NCBI RefSeq assembly: GCF_019351405.1
Contig: NZ_JAHWZX010000012.1
Span: 32,817-96,816, forward strand
Length of the DNA: 64,000 nucleotides
Direction: 5' to 3'
Source: Stakelama flava
GTDB taxonomy: Bacteria > Pseudomonadota > Alphaproteobacteria > Sphingomonadales > Sphingomonadaceae
The translations under genes and the position numbers were made by a program. This document shows positions 1-9,511 of this stretch, piece by piece. How positions within the stretch are numbered: position 1 is the stretch's first letter; each line of letters begins with the position of its first letter. The notes beneath the pieces are model-generated. The model did not search any database. It had not been told where the DNA came from and saw nothing but the letters and a program-made list of their open reading frames with translations.

Positions 1-5
1 ATGTT

Positions 6-905
6 ATGACTGCGCATCCCTTCCATTCCTTCGCCAGGCCGCCCATCGCGGCACTGCTGCCGGTCGCTGCCGGATGCGTCGCGGCGCTGGCGGTGATCGC
101 GTTGCCGCAGCCGGTGGTCGAACACGCGATCATGCACAGCGGTATTCCGGCGCTGATTCCTGCCGCCGCGCCGCCGCTGGGTGCGACGGCTCGCGCCGCG
201 CTGGCGCTGGCGGCCGCCGTGGCGCTGGCCGCCGCCGCCTTTTTCGCGATCGGCGCGTTTGCGATGTTGAATTCGGGCCGGGAAGCGCAGGGCAAGGCAC
301 CGGCCTATCGCCGCGCCGACGCGCATCCCGATGCGCCTTTCCGCGAACCGCTGCGCGTGTCGCGCGATCTTGAAGACGGGTTTTCGGGCGGGTTTGCCGG
401 CGATGAACCGCCGGTACCCAGCGAGGCACTATGGACCGACGCCGAGGGCGAGTCGCTGCCGATGAGCGAACGGCCCGCGCCGCCGCGCCCCGAAGCGCAG
501 GACGTGCCGGTCGACCTTAATCAGCGGCTTGCCGATTTCGATCCCGATTCGGTGCCTGATTGTCCGCGCGCGCCTCCCGAACCGATCAAGCCGCTCAGCC
601 GTCCGCAGACCTTCGATATCGGCGACCGGTTCGAAACCTTCGAACTGATGCCGCCACCTCGTTCCGCTTCGCAGCCGACTCCGATTCCCGCCGCCTATGC
701 ACTGAGCGGGAAAGCGGCGGAGGAGGCCTGTTTCCCGATGACCGCGCCCGAAACCGACGCGAGTGTCCACGCGCTGCTCGATCGGCTGGAGCGCGGGATC
801 GCCCGGCGCGATTCGGGAAGTGCCGACCGGGCGCGCAGCCGCGCTTACGGGGCGGGGCTGACCAGCACGCTCGACGATCTGCGCAGGATGGCGGTCGGCG
901 GCTGA
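6..905 (+). CDS. Hypothetical membrane protein, 299 aa
   Basis: I do not recognise this gene. Two hydrophobic stretches near residues 14-36 and 60-88 should be membrane segments. They are followed by a long Pro/Asp/Glu-rich, probably disordered region and a short charged helical C-terminus (about 250-295) that looks like the only folded soluble part. The ATG at position 6 is only a few bases into the window, so a longer N-terminus cannot be excluded. It is convergent with the small genes that follow. Codon use is typical of the window. Confidence 0.6.
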   Translation: MTAHPFHSFARPPIAALLPVAAGCVAALAVIALPQPVVEHAIMHSGIPALIPAAAPPLGATARAALALAAAVALAAAAFFAIGAFAMLNSGREAQGKAPAYRRADAHPDAPFREPLRVSRDLEDGFSGGFAGDEPPVPSEALWTDAEGESLPMSERPAPPRPEAQDVPVDLNQRLADFDPDSVPDCPRAPPEPIKPLSRPQTFDIGDRFETFELMPPPRSASQPTPIPAAYALSGKAAEEACFPMTAPETDASVHALLDRLERGIARRDSGSADRARSRAYGAGLTSTLDDLRRMAVGG

Positions 906-1220
906 TCAACGATCTTCCACGGTGAGCGCCTGAAGCCGGACGATTTTGCGCTCTCCCTCAAAATGAACATGATCGATCGCGAGGTCGGCAACGAGGTGAC
1001 CGCTTAGCGGAAAATCGGCGTCGGGCAGCGCGACAAGCCAGTCGCGACCCGCTTCGTCTGTGCACAGCGAAAGCGTTATGGTGTGGCGCGCGCCGGTGAA
1101 GGTCACGCTTGCCCAGCGCTCCCAATCTGCGCCAATCAGCGCCGGGTCGCACCCCGCCTCGGCGGCGGAACGAAGCAGCGCGCGTTCAAGCAGCGTCGCG
1201 GCGTCGGGACCGCGGCTCAT
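906..1220 (-). CDS. Conserved small hypothetical protein, 104 aa
   Basis: A soluble protein with no signal peptide or membrane segment and no domain that I recognise. Its ATG overlaps the stop codon of the upstream small gene (ATGA-type overlap at 1217-1220), so the two are probably translationally coupled in one operon reading leftward. The stop codon abuts the end of the gene on the other strand. The overlap and the GC-rich third positions make it a likely real gene; function unknown. Confidence 0.6.
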   Translation of the reverse strand: MSRGPDAATLLERALLRSAAEAGCDPALIGADWERWASVTFTGARHTITLSLCTDEAGRDWLVALPDADFPLSGHLVADLAIDHVHFEGERKIVRLQALTVEDR

Positions 1221-1402
1221 CGACGCGGCTCCGCATGGCGTTCCATGAAGGATTCCACACGTTCGACCATCGACTGGCGCGGCTCGCGCCCGTTGCGCAG
1301 ATCATGCACCAGCCGAGGGTCGCCCACCGCGAGCCGTCCGAACTTGCTGGGCGGCATGTCGGTGCGGCGCAAATAGCATTCGATTTTCCAAAGCAAGGCC
1401 AT
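1217..1402 (-). CDS. Small helical protein of sphingomonad type, 61 aa
   Basis: Starting at MALLWKIECYL gives 61 residues with the pattern 'Y-L-R-R-T-x-M-P-P-S-K-F-G-R ... D-P-R-L-V-H-D-L-R-N-G-R-E-P'. From memory, small proteins of this layout are common in sphingomonads and resemble a minimal helix-turn-helix, but no function is established. An in-frame ATG at 1432 would add ten residues; I prefer 1402 because the upstream stretch carries a GAGGGGA Shine-Dalgarno-like sequence. First gene of a two-gene operon, divergent from the S24 regulator. Confidence 0.55.
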   Translation of the reverse strand: MALLWKIECYLRRTDMPPSKFGRLAVGDPRLVHDLRNGREPRQSMVERVESFMERHAEPRR

Positions 1403-1457
1403 CACGTTTCGTTTTCCCCTCGATTCGACCAATGATGTTCTTTGTCTGTTCCTTGAA

Positions 1458-1483
1458 ATCCTACTTGTCTAGGATATTTCCTA
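1458..1483. promoter_or_regulatory. Candidate operator: inverted repeats before the S24 regulator
   Basis: ATCCTA (1458-1463) and TAGGAT (1470-1475) are perfect inverted half-sites separated by 6 bp, and a third half-site TCCTA follows at 1479-1483. The array lies in the 97-bp gap between the divergent small operon and the regulator, 17 bp upstream of the regulator's GTG. It fits an autoregulatory operator for that S24 protein, which is an inference. Confidence 0.45.
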
Positions 1484-1499
1484 TGGATAGAGTGCGGGC

Positions 1500-2129
1500 G
1501 TGGAAAACAGTGATCCCCGGGCCGCGCTCGATGCGCTGGTCGTCGAACATGGCGAAAGCTATGCCGCCCTGTCGCGCATGATCGGGCGCAACGATGCCTA
1601 TCTTCAGCAATATGTGCGTCGGGGCAGCCCGCGCATGCTTGCCGAATCCGACCGGCGCGCGCTTGCCGGCTATTTCGGCGTGCCCGAAACGCGGCTCGGC
1701 GGGCGTGAAACGCTATCGCCCGGTGTGACTGTGCCGCTGCTCGATGTCGCCGCCGCAGCCGGTGCGGGCAGCTTGCTTGCTCAGGAGGACGATGCGCGCG
1801 GGCGGCAATTCGATCCCGCGCTGCTGCGCTTTCTGGGTATTCGGCCCGCCGATGCGACGGTGATCGGCGTCACCGGCGATTCGATGTCGCCGACGCTGGA
1901 ACATGGCGACGAGATTCTGGTCGACCGCGCATCGCGCGTGATCGGCAAGCGCCCGGCGTTGTTCGTGTTGCGGCTGGAGGGTGTGCTGATGGTCAAGCGG
2001 TTGTCGCGCGCCGGGGATCGGATCGCCATCGCCAGCGATAATCCTGCCTATCCCCCGATCAGGCCGCAACCGGTGTCGGCAGTCGATGTGATCGGCCGCG
2101 TCGCCTGGCTGGGCCGCGTACCGGGCTGA
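1500..2129 (+). CDS. S24-family LexA/CI-like transcriptional regulator
   Basis: A 209-aa regulator with an N-terminal DNA-binding-like region (about residues 1-65) and a C-terminal S24 peptidase fold (about 80-205). The self-cleavage Ser-Lys dyad is visible: Ser128 in VTGDSMSPTLEHGDEILVD and Lys166 in GVLMVKRLS. An Ala-Gly-rich linker near residues 84-90 could be the cleavage site. Start is GTG at 1500. It is not canonical LexA, because the N-terminal domain differs from the winged helix of LexA. Such proteins repress stress or prophage-type genes; the target here is unknown, and the inverted repeats just upstream suggest autoregulation. Confidence 0.8.
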   Translation: MENSDPRAALDALVVEHGESYAALSRMIGRNDAYLQQYVRRGSPRMLAESDRRALAGYFGVPETRLGGRETLSPGVTVPLLDVAAAAGAGSLLAQEDDARGRQFDPALLRFLGIRPADATVIGVTGDSMSPTLEHGDEILVDRASRVIGKRPALFVLRLEGVLMVKRLSRAGDRIAIASDNPAYPPIRPQPVSAVDVIGRVAWLGRVPG

Positions 2130-2315
2130 TCAGCGAGTGCGCCTGCGATCGAAAAGGTAGATGGCAAGTGCGATCATCGCCCCGACGCCCACACCGATCA
2201 CCGCGCCCGCGACCGGCTGACCCAGCGCAAGGCCGATTATCGCGCCGCCCAGAATGGCGATTGCCAGCGGTGCCCCCCCGGCGACGGGATTGGATTTCGG
2301 ATCTTTGGCGGACAT
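2130..2315 (-). CDS. Small two-TM membrane protein, 61 aa
   Basis: The protein begins MSAKDPKSNPVAGG and contains two glycine/alanine-rich hydrophobic segments (about 15-33 and 36-54) ending in a positively charged DRRRTR tail. A GAAGAGAAG Shine-Dalgarno sequence precedes the ATG at 2315. The stop codon touches the stop of the convergent S24 regulator. It resembles small membrane proteins of unknown function. Confidence 0.6.
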   Translation of the reverse strand: MSAKDPKSNPVAGGAPLAIAILGGAIIGLALGQPVAGAVIGVGVGAMIALAIYLFDRRRTR

Positions 2316-2513
2316 GATCGCTTCTCTTCGCATGTCCCGCCTGTCGATGCCAGCACGCCCCAATGGTTCGGCTGGCATGGCATCCGATCGAACGGCGCAT
2401 GGCAGGGGTTGCGGCGGATCGCGCCACCGGCACGATGCATTGAGAAACCGGTATGTCCGGGCAAGGCGGTAGGCGATTGTGCGGCGCCCATGACTCGGGC
2501 TAGGACGGTGCCC

Positions 2514-4469
2514 ATGTATCGCCCGGTTCCCCGGCGGGCCGGGACAGCCGGCGCCGGTATCTTGCTGCTTTTTCAGCCGATTGCCGCGCATGGCCAAACT
2601 GCGTCGCAATCCGCGGCTGCGTCGCAGGATCGCTCGCTCGATCCGACGTCGCCGCTCGACGCGATGCCCGATCTGGGGGTCGAATGGCCCGATTTGTCGC
2701 AGGAAGCGCCGGAGCCTGTGGCGACCGGCCCGCGCATGACCGGTGCCGAAACCCGCTACAGCTATCGGATCGACGGGCTGGACGATGTCGAGGCGGACCG
2801 GATTCGCGAACGCTTCGAATCGCTTTCCGCGCTTGCCCAGCATCACGGCGACCCGGCGAGTCCGGCCCAGCTTGACCGCCGCGCCGGTCAGGATGCCGAC
2901 CTATTGAAGGAATTGCTGCGCGCGGCAGGCTATTATGATGCCGATGTCGTGGTGGAGGTCGACCAGCAACAGGCCGAGCCGGCGGTGGTGCTGCACGTCG
3001 ATCCGCGGCGACGCTATACCTTCGGGCAGGTGCAGCTTGCCGGAATCGCTGATACCGGCAGCCATGAGGACGACCTGCGAAAGGCGTTCGGTCTGAACGC
3101 CGGCGACCCCGTCGATGCCGACCGGATTGATGCTGCGACCACCGCGCTGCGCGAGCGTATCCACGACACCGGTTTCCCCTTTGCCAAAGTCTCCGATCCG
3201 CAACTGACCGTCGATCATTCGAGCGGCACCGCCACGCTTGCGCTGAACATCAGTCCCGGCGGGAACCGCGCCTTTGGCAAGATTATCACGCCCGACAACG
3301 GCGTGTTCGGCGCCGACCATGTTCAGGCGATTGCGCGGTTCGATCCCGGCGACGTGTATGACGAGGAAAAGGTCGATGACCTGCGCCGCGCGATCATCCA
3401 GACCGGACTGGTTTCCTCCGTCCGGATTACGCCGGTCGAGGGGGAGAGCAGCGACCAGGTCGACCTGAACGTTGCCATGGAGCCGGCCCCGCCACGCACC
3501 ATCGCGGGCGAGCTGGGATATGGCACAGGCGAGGGCGCGCGCGCGGAGGCGAGCTGGACCCATCGCAACCTGTTCCCGCCGGAGGGCGCGTTGACGCTGC
3601 GCGGCGTGCTTGGCACGCGCGAACAGCTCGCCAATGTGATCTTCACGCGTCACAATGTCGCCGGGCGCGACCGGGTGCTCACCGCTCAGGTCGCGGCGAC
3701 GCATGTCGACCGCGATGCGTACGAGGCTCGAACGCTTCAGATATCGGGGTCGCTGGAGCGGCAGACCAACATTTTTTTCCAGAAGAAATGGACCTGGTCG
3801 CTCGGTGCGGAACTGCTCGCCAGCAACGAACGCGACGTCATCGTATCGACCGGCGAACCGCGCGAGCGGACCTATTTCATCGCTGCGCTTCCCGGAACGC
3901 TCACCTATGACGGGTCGGACGACCTGCTCAATCCGACGCGCGGGTTCCGGCTGGGTGGGCGCATTTCGCCCGAACTGTCGCTGTCGGGTAGCGCGTTCGG
4001 CTATACCCGCGTTCAGTTCGACGCAAGCGCCTATCAGCCGCTGTCGGACCGGCTGGTGCTTGCCGAACGGACGCGGCTGGGCACCATTGTCGGCGCGCCG
4101 CGCGATGCGGTTGCCCCCTCGCGGCGTTTCTATGCCGGCGGCGGCGCGTCGGTGCGCGGCTATGGCTATCAGGATATCGGGCCGCGCGACCCCAACAACG
4201 ATCCGATCGGCGGCCGCAGCCTTGCCGAATTTTCGATCGAGGCGCGGGTACGGGTTTTCGGCAATTTCGGGGTCGTGCCGTTCCTTGATGCCGGTAACAT
4301 CTATACCGACGTTATCCCGACCCTCTCGAACCTTCGCTTCGGCACCGGGCTGGGCGTGCGTTATTATTCCAGCTTCGGCCCGATCCGGGTCGATGTCGGC
4401 ACGCCGCTGAACCCGCAATCGGGCGATCCGCGCATCGCGGTATATGTTTCGCTGGGACAGGCATTTTGA
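2514..4469 (+). CDS. tamA: TamA-like outer-membrane translocation/assembly protein (Omp85 family)
   Basis: A 651-aa Omp85 protein: signal peptide ending near AAHGQ, POTRA-like repeats over about residues 90-330, and a C-terminal 16-strand-type barrel ending in Phe (GQAF). The barrel has the conserved GGxxSVRGY-type lid motif (GGGASVRGYGYQDIG near residue 542). TamA works with the inner-membrane-anchored TamB to insert autotransporters and other outer-membrane proteins. TamB starts within the tamA stop codon, which identifies this protein as TamA rather than BamA. I chose ATG 2514 (MYRPVPRR) because it gives a clean signal peptide; ATG 2490 is an alternative. Confidence 0.88.
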   Translation: MYRPVPRRAGTAGAGILLLFQPIAAHGQTASQSAAASQDRSLDPTSPLDAMPDLGVEWPDLSQEAPEPVATGPRMTGAETRYSYRIDGLDDVEADRIRERFESLSALAQHHGDPASPAQLDRRAGQDADLLKELLRAAGYYDADVVVEVDQQQAEPAVVLHVDPRRRYTFGQVQLAGIADTGSHEDDLRKAFGLNAGDPVDADRIDAATTALRERIHDTGFPFAKVSDPQLTVDHSSGTATLALNISPGGNRAFGKIITPDNGVFGADHVQAIARFDPGDVYDEEKVDDLRRAIIQTGLVSSVRITPVEGESSDQVDLNVAMEPAPPRTIAGELGYGTGEGARAEASWTHRNLFPPEGALTLRGVLGTREQLANVIFTRHNVAGRDRVLTAQVAATHVDRDAYEARTLQISGSLERQTNIFFQKKWTWSLGAELLASNERDVIVSTGEPRERTYFIAALPGTLTYDGSDDLLNPTRGFRLGGRISPELSLSGSAFGYTRVQFDASAYQPLSDRLVLAERTRLGTIVGAPRDAVAPSRRFYAGGGASVRGYGYQDIGPRDPNNDPIGGRSLAEFSIEARVRVFGNFGVVPFLDAGNIYTDVIPTLSNLRFGTGLGVRYYSSFGPIRVDVGTPLNPQSGDPRIAVYVSLGQAF

Positions 4470-7400
4470 CCGACGAACCCGAACCGGTTCCGGGCGAAGA
4501 GGAAGAACAGCCGCTCCGTCGGCGTCGCGGGCGGTTGCGCTGGGTCCGGCGCGGCGTGGCGACAGTCATTTTGCTCGCGACGCTGCTGGTCGCCGCAGCG
4601 GCGCTGCTCGACACCGATATCGGCCATCGCTTCGTCGCCGACCGGATCGCCGCGCTGAAACCGGCAAACGGATTGCGGTTCACGGTCGGGCGGATCGACG
4701 GATCGCTATATTCGAACGCCCGGATCAGCGACCTCACCATTTCCGATGCGAAGGGCGTGGTCCTGCGCGCGCCGGTGGTAAAGCTCGACTGGACGCCGCT
4801 TGCCTGGCTTGACAACCGGTTGTCGATCCAGCGGCTGGTTGCGCCGCGCGCGACGCTTTACAAGCTGCCCGAACTGGAAAAAACCGGGCGGAACGGGCCT
4901 ATCCTCCCGGGATTCGATATCCGGATCGGACGTTTCGCGATTGAAACGCTGACCATCGATGAAAAATTGCTTGGCACCCGGCGTCAGGGACGGCTGACCG
5001 CGGCCGCCGATGTCCGTTCGGGCCGGGCGCTGATCGATCTGGTCGCGCGGATCGACGGCAGCGACCGGGTGCTGGCCAAAATCGACGCTGCGCCCGACGA
5101 TAACCGCTTCGATATCGATGTGGCGGCGAGCGGCAGCGCGAAGGGCATGCTGGCAAAGCTGACCGGCATCGCCAAGCCGATGGCGCTGCGCATCGGTGGC
5201 GACGGGACGTGGCAGCGCTGGGCAGGTGCGGCGCGGATGGTGGCGGGCGATACACGCGTCGTCGATTTGCGCATCGGCAACCGGGCGGGTGAATATGGCC
5301 TGTCCGGCACGCTGGACCTGCAAACGATCACCAAGGGCAAGGTGCAGCGGCTTTCCGCGCCGAAACTGACCGTTCGCGGCAAGGCGACGCTGGCCAATCG
5401 CCGGCTGGCGGGTACACTCGACCTGGATTCCGCCGCGATCCGCATCGAAAGCAGCGGGACGATCGATCTGGGCAAGTCGCTGTACCGCAACGTTCGCGTG
5501 CGTGCGCAGCTTCGCCGGGTCGCGGCGCTGTTCCCCGGCACGGCGGGGCGGGGCGTGGAGATACGCACGATCCTCGACGGGCCGTTCGATACTGCGCATT
5601 TCGATTACCGGGTAGAGGCTGAGCGGTTCGCGGTCGGCGATACCGGGTTCGAACGCGTGCGCGCGGCAGGGCAGGGCAGGCTTTCCGATCCGCCGGTTAC
5701 GGTTCCGCTAAGCCTAAGCGCGGCCCGGGTAACCGGGGTGGGCGATGTGGCGGGCGGCATATTGCGCAACCTGTCGGTCGAGGGCGCGCTGCAAGTGACG
5801 GGCGACCGGCTGACCGGCAACGGCCTTCGCGTACGATCGGACAAGCTGAGCGGCAGGTTGATGCTGTTTGTCGACCTGAAGACCGGCCGGTTCGAAGCAT
5901 CGATGGCGGGCGGGCTGCACCGCTATCTGATCCCGGGACTTGGCATCGTCGAGGTTGATTCGGACCTTACCGCCACGCCCGTTCCCGGCGGCGGCATTCG
6001 TGTTGCCGGGCGGGGCAGCGCGCGGATGATCCGGCTCGACAATGGATTTTTCCGCTCGCTGATGAAAGGGCTGCCCCGCATCACCACGCATCTGGAGCGC
6101 GGGCCGGACATGGTGCTGCACTTCACCGGTCTCGAACTTACCTCGCCCGCGCTCCACCTGCGCGGCAATGGCTATCGCAGGCGCGACGGCACTTTCCATA
6201 TCGAGGCGCGCGGCGAGCATCAGGATTACGGCCCGTTGACCGTGACGCTGGACGGGAAGATCGACCATCCGACGCTGGATATCCATTTCGATCATCCCAA
6301 TGATGCGCTGGGGCTGAACGATGTCACCACGCATCTCGAACCCACCGATCAGGGCTTTGCCTTTACCGGGGCGGGGGAATCGCGTCTGGGGCCATTCGCC
6401 ATCGGCGGCGACATTCTGCTGCCGTCCGGCGGCACGGCGCAGATCGCGATCCGTCGGCTGGCGGTCAGCGGCACCGAAGCACAGGGGACGCTGGACATCG
6501 TCGATGGCGGCTTCGCCGGGGAGTTGAAGGTGGCGGGCGGCGGCCTGTCGGGTGGACTGACGCTTGGCGTGCAATCGGACATGCAGCGGATTACCGGCAC
6601 GATCCGCGCGCGCGATGCGCGGCTGGGCGGCGATATCGGCGTGGCGCGCGGAAAGACCGATTTCGACCTGCTGCTCGACCCCGAAGGCACGCATGTCGAT
6701 GCCACGGCCGTTGCGCGCGGCGTGCGCAGCCATGGCCTGATGCTGGAGCGGCTGGCGGGCAATGTGACGCTGCGCGGCGGGGACGGTACGCTTCGCGCTT
6801 CGCTGGCTGGCAGTCGCGGGCGCAGTTTTGAAATACAGACGCAGACGGAAATCCATCCCGACCACTATCGCTTCGGCGCGCAGGGCACGCTGGACGGCAA
6901 ACCCATCCGGCTCAGTAACCCCGCGCAGATCAGCCATGACGAGAATGGCTGGCATCTGGCGCGCACCGGTATCGCCTTTGCAGGCGGCGAAGCGCATGTG
7001 TCGGGCAGTTTCGGGGGCGACGCCACCAGCTTTGACGCATCGTTGACCAAAATGCCGCTGTCGGTGCTCGATATCGGCTATCCCGGATTGGGGCTGGGCG
7101 GAACGGCGTCGGGCACGCTGCATTATGCGGCGGGAGAGGCAGGACCGACCGGGAAGGCGAATGTGACCGTGCGCGGATTGACCCGGTCAGGTCTGGTGCT
7201 GTCCTCCACCCCGGTCGATCTTGGTGTTGGCGCGCTGTTGCAACCGGGCAAGGCGGCGGCGCGCGCGGTGGCGGTGAGCAGCGGGAAAACGATCGGGCGC
7301 GGTCAGATCCGCCTGAATCCGCAAGGCGCGGGCAGCCTGATCGAGCAGTTGAGCAGCGCGCCGATGTTCGCGCAGTTGCGCTATGATGGCCCGGCGGACA

Positions 7401-8644
7401 CGCTGTGGCGGTTGAGCGGGATCGAACTGTTCGACCTGACCGGCCCGGTGGCGATCGGTGCCGACCTTTCGGGCACGCTGAATGACCCGCGCATCCGCGG
7501 ATCGCTGAACACCAGTTCGGCGCGGATTCAAAGCGCGGCAACCGGTACGGTGCTTGCCGATGTCGCGGCAAGCGGGCGCTTTGACGGATCGCGGCTGATC
7601 CTCGACAAATTTTCCGCCGATGACGGACATGATGGTAAGGTCAGCGGATCGGGCGGTTTCGAATTTTCTCGCGCGCGCGGCGTCGGCATCGACCTTTCGG
7701 TTCAGGCCGAAAAGGCGCGGCTGATCGACCGCGATGACATTGCGGCGGTCGTCACCGGCCCGCTGCGCATTCGTTCGTCCGGATCGGGGGGGCAGATCTC
7801 GGGCGATATCCGACTGGTGAGCAGCCGCTATCAGCTTGGCCGGGCGACGGCGGCGACCGAAATTCCGCAGATCGAAACGCACGAAATCAACCTGCCCTAC
7901 GGTACGGATGTCGAAGAGACACCGGATCGCCCGTGGAAGCTGGATGTGAATGCGCGCGCCAAGGGGGCGATGATGGTGCGCGGACTGGGGCTGGACAGCG
8001 AATGGTCGGCGGACCTGCATATCGGTGGTGAACCGACGAACCCCGCCATTACCGGTCGCGCCGACCTGATCCGCGGCGATTATGATTTTGCCGGACGCAC
8101 CTTCGATCTCGATCGCGGCATTATCCGTTTCAGCGGTGCCGTGCCGCCCGATCCGGCGCTGGACATCTCGGCCGATGCCGATACCGACGATGTTAACGCC
8201 ACGATCCGCGTGACCGGCACCTCTTCCAAGCCGGAAATCAGCTTTACCAGCACGCCCGCGCTTCCCGAGGACGAGCTGCTTTCACGGCTGTTGTTCGGCA
8301 CGTCGATCACCAATCTGTCGGCGCCGGAGGCGCTGCAGCTGGCGAGCGCGGTCGCGGCGTTGCAAAATGGCGGCGGTGGGCTTGACCCGATCAACGCGGT
8401 GCGCCGCGCGGCGGGCCTCGACCGGCTTCGCATCCTTCCCGCCGATGCGCAGACGGGGCAGTCCACCGCGCTGGCGGCGGGCAAATATCTCACCCGGCGC
8501 ACCTATGTGGAGATCATTTCGGACGGGCAGGGCTATTCGGCGACCCGAACGGAGTTTCAGATCACCCGCTGGCTTTCGCTACTTGCATCGGTTTCGACGA
8601 TCGGGCGGCAAAGCGTCAATGTGCGCGTGTCGAAGGATTATTAG
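4466..8644 (+). CDS. tamB: TamB-like translocation and assembly module protein
   Basis: A 1392-aa protein with an acidic cytoplasmic N-terminus, one membrane segment (about residues 34-50), a very long beta-rich repeat region of the kind that forms the hydrophobic groove of AsmA/TamB-type proteins, and a C-terminal DUF490/TamB domain (about 1060-1392, including the LSRLLFG region typical of the family end). It spans the periplasm and partners TamA. The start is TTG at 4466, overlapping the tamA TGA by four bases, so translation is probably coupled. Confidence 0.88.
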   Translation: MTDEPEPVPGEEEEQPLRRRRGRLRWVRRGVATVILLATLLVAAAALLDTDIGHRFVADRIAALKPANGLRFTVGRIDGSLYSNARISDLTISDAKGVVLRAPVVKLDWTPLAWLDNRLSIQRLVAPRATLYKLPELEKTGRNGPILPGFDIRIGRFAIETLTIDEKLLGTRRQGRLTAAADVRSGRALIDLVARIDGSDRVLAKIDAAPDDNRFDIDVAASGSAKGMLAKLTGIAKPMALRIGGDGTWQRWAGAARMVAGDTRVVDLRIGNRAGEYGLSGTLDLQTITKGKVQRLSAPKLTVRGKATLANRRLAGTLDLDSAAIRIESSGTIDLGKSLYRNVRVRAQLRRVAALFPGTAGRGVEIRTILDGPFDTAHFDYRVEAERFAVGDTGFERVRAAGQGRLSDPPVTVPLSLSAARVTGVGDVAGGILRNLSVEGALQVTGDRLTGNGLRVRSDKLSGRLMLFVDLKTGRFEASMAGGLHRYLIPGLGIVEVDSDLTATPVPGGGIRVAGRGSARMIRLDNGFFRSLMKGLPRITTHLERGPDMVLHFTGLELTSPALHLRGNGYRRRDGTFHIEARGEHQDYGPLTVTLDGKIDHPTLDIHFDHPNDALGLNDVTTHLEPTDQGFAFTGAGESRLGPFAIGGDILLPSGGTAQIAIRRLAVSGTEAQGTLDIVDGGFAGELKVAGGGLSGGLTLGVQSDMQRITGTIRARDARLGGDIGVARGKTDFDLLLDPEGTHVDATAVARGVRSHGLMLERLAGNVTLRGGDGTLRASLAGSRGRSFEIQTQTEIHPDHYRFGAQGTLDGKPIRLSNPAQISHDENGWHLARTGIAFAGGEAHVSGSFGGDATSFDASLTKMPLSVLDIGYPGLGLGGTASGTLHYAAGEAGPTGKANVTVRGLTRSGLVLSSTPVDLGVGALLQPGKAAARAVAVSSGKTIGRGQIRLNPQGAGSLIEQLSSAPMFAQLRYDGPADTLWRLSGIELFDLTGPVAIGADLSGTLNDPRIRGSLNTSSARIQSAATGTVLADVAASGRFDGSRLILDKFSADDGHDGKVSGSGGFEFSRARGVGIDLSVQAEKARLIDRDDIAAVVTGPLRIRSSGSGGQISGDIRLVSSRYQLGRATAATEIPQIETHEINLPYGTDVEETPDRPWKLDVNARAKGAMMVRGLGLDSEWSADLHIGGEPTNPAITGRADLIRGDYDFAGRTFDLDRGIIRFSGAVPPDPALDISADADTDDVNATIRVTGTSSKPEISFTSTPALPEDELLSRLLFGTSITNLSAPEALQLASAVAALQNGGGGLDPINAVRRAAGLDRLRILPADAQTGQSTALAAGKYLTRRTYVEIISDGQGYSATRTEFQITRWLSLLASVSTIGRQSVNVRVSKDY

Positions 8645-8736
8645 CGCAGGGCTATCGTTGCTCCATCGCCGGTGATCGGTTGCAACTCGCGCCAAGGGCA
8701 CGCGTTGGCCGGGCAAATCTAATCGATAAGGAGCAA

Positions 8737-9498
8737 ATGATGCGCTTTGACGGAAAGACGGTGATCGTTACGGGCGCCGGATCGGGAATAGGCGAAGCGA
8801 CCGCGCGGCGTTTTTCCGAAGAGGGTGCCAATCTGGTGCTGATCGGGCGGACGAAGGAAAAACTCGATCGCCTTGCGCAGGCGCTCCCCCAGGCGCGCAC
8901 GCTGGTGCACAGCGCCGATGTCTCCAAGGCGATGGAAGCGGCCGCGGCGGTCGAAGCGGCGGTCGATCGCTTCGGCGGACTGGACATATTGATCAACAAT
9001 GCGGGCGTGGCGACGCGCGGCGACATCACCGAAACGCAGGACGGTGATTTTCAGAACATCATGGATGTCAACGTCGCGGGGTGTTTTCACATGGCGAAGG
9101 CAGCGATGCCGCATCTCAAGCGCAGCAAGGGGGCGATCGTGATGACGTCGTCGGTATCCGGGCTTGGCGGCGACTGGTCGATGCTTGCTTACAATGCCTC
9201 GAAGGGAGCGGTGACGAACATGGTTCGGGCGCTGGCGATGGACCATGGCCGCGACGGCGTACGCGTCAATGCGGTTTGCCCCAGCTATACCGAGACCGAC
9301 ATGGCGGGCGGCATCAAGGAGGATCAGGCGAAATATGACGCTTTTATGAAGCGCATCCCGATGGGGCGTCCCGCGCAGCCGACGGATATCGCGTCGGTCA
9401 TCGCGTTTCTGGCGAGCGATGATGCCGGGTTCGTCACCGGGGTCAACCTGCCGGTTGATGGGGGGCTGAGCGCTTCGAACGGCCAGCCGCAGCTGTAA
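8737..9498 (+). CDS. SDR-family NAD(P)-dependent oxidoreductase
   Basis: Classical short-chain dehydrogenase of 254 aa. The nucleotide motif TGAGSGIG is at residues 12-19, NNAG at 87-90, the catalytic Ser at 138/139 and YxxxK at Tyr152/Lys156. An AAGGAG Shine-Dalgarno sequence ends a few bases before ATG 8737 (ATG 8740 directly follows). Substrate cannot be read from the sequence. It is followed 13 bp later by a quinone oxidoreductase gene on the same strand, so both are probably one redox operon. Confidence 0.85.
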   Translation: MMRFDGKTVIVTGAGSGIGEATARRFSEEGANLVLIGRTKEKLDRLAQALPQARTLVHSADVSKAMEAAAAVEAAVDRFGGLDILINNAGVATRGDITETQDGDFQNIMDVNVAGCFHMAKAAMPHLKRSKGAIVMTSSVSGLGGDWSMLAYNASKGAVTNMVRALAMDHGRDGVRVNAVCPSYTETDMAGGIKEDQAKYDAFMKRIPMGRPAQPTDIASVIAFLASDDAGFVTGVNLPVDGGLSASNGQPQL

Positions 9499-9511
9499 GA
9501 GGGGGCCGCAC

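Noticed and set aside
2901..4418. Long open frame antisense to tamA
   Set aside because: GC-rich coding DNA leaves long antisense frames open. The translated sequence has no protein-like features and lies entirely on a confident gene.
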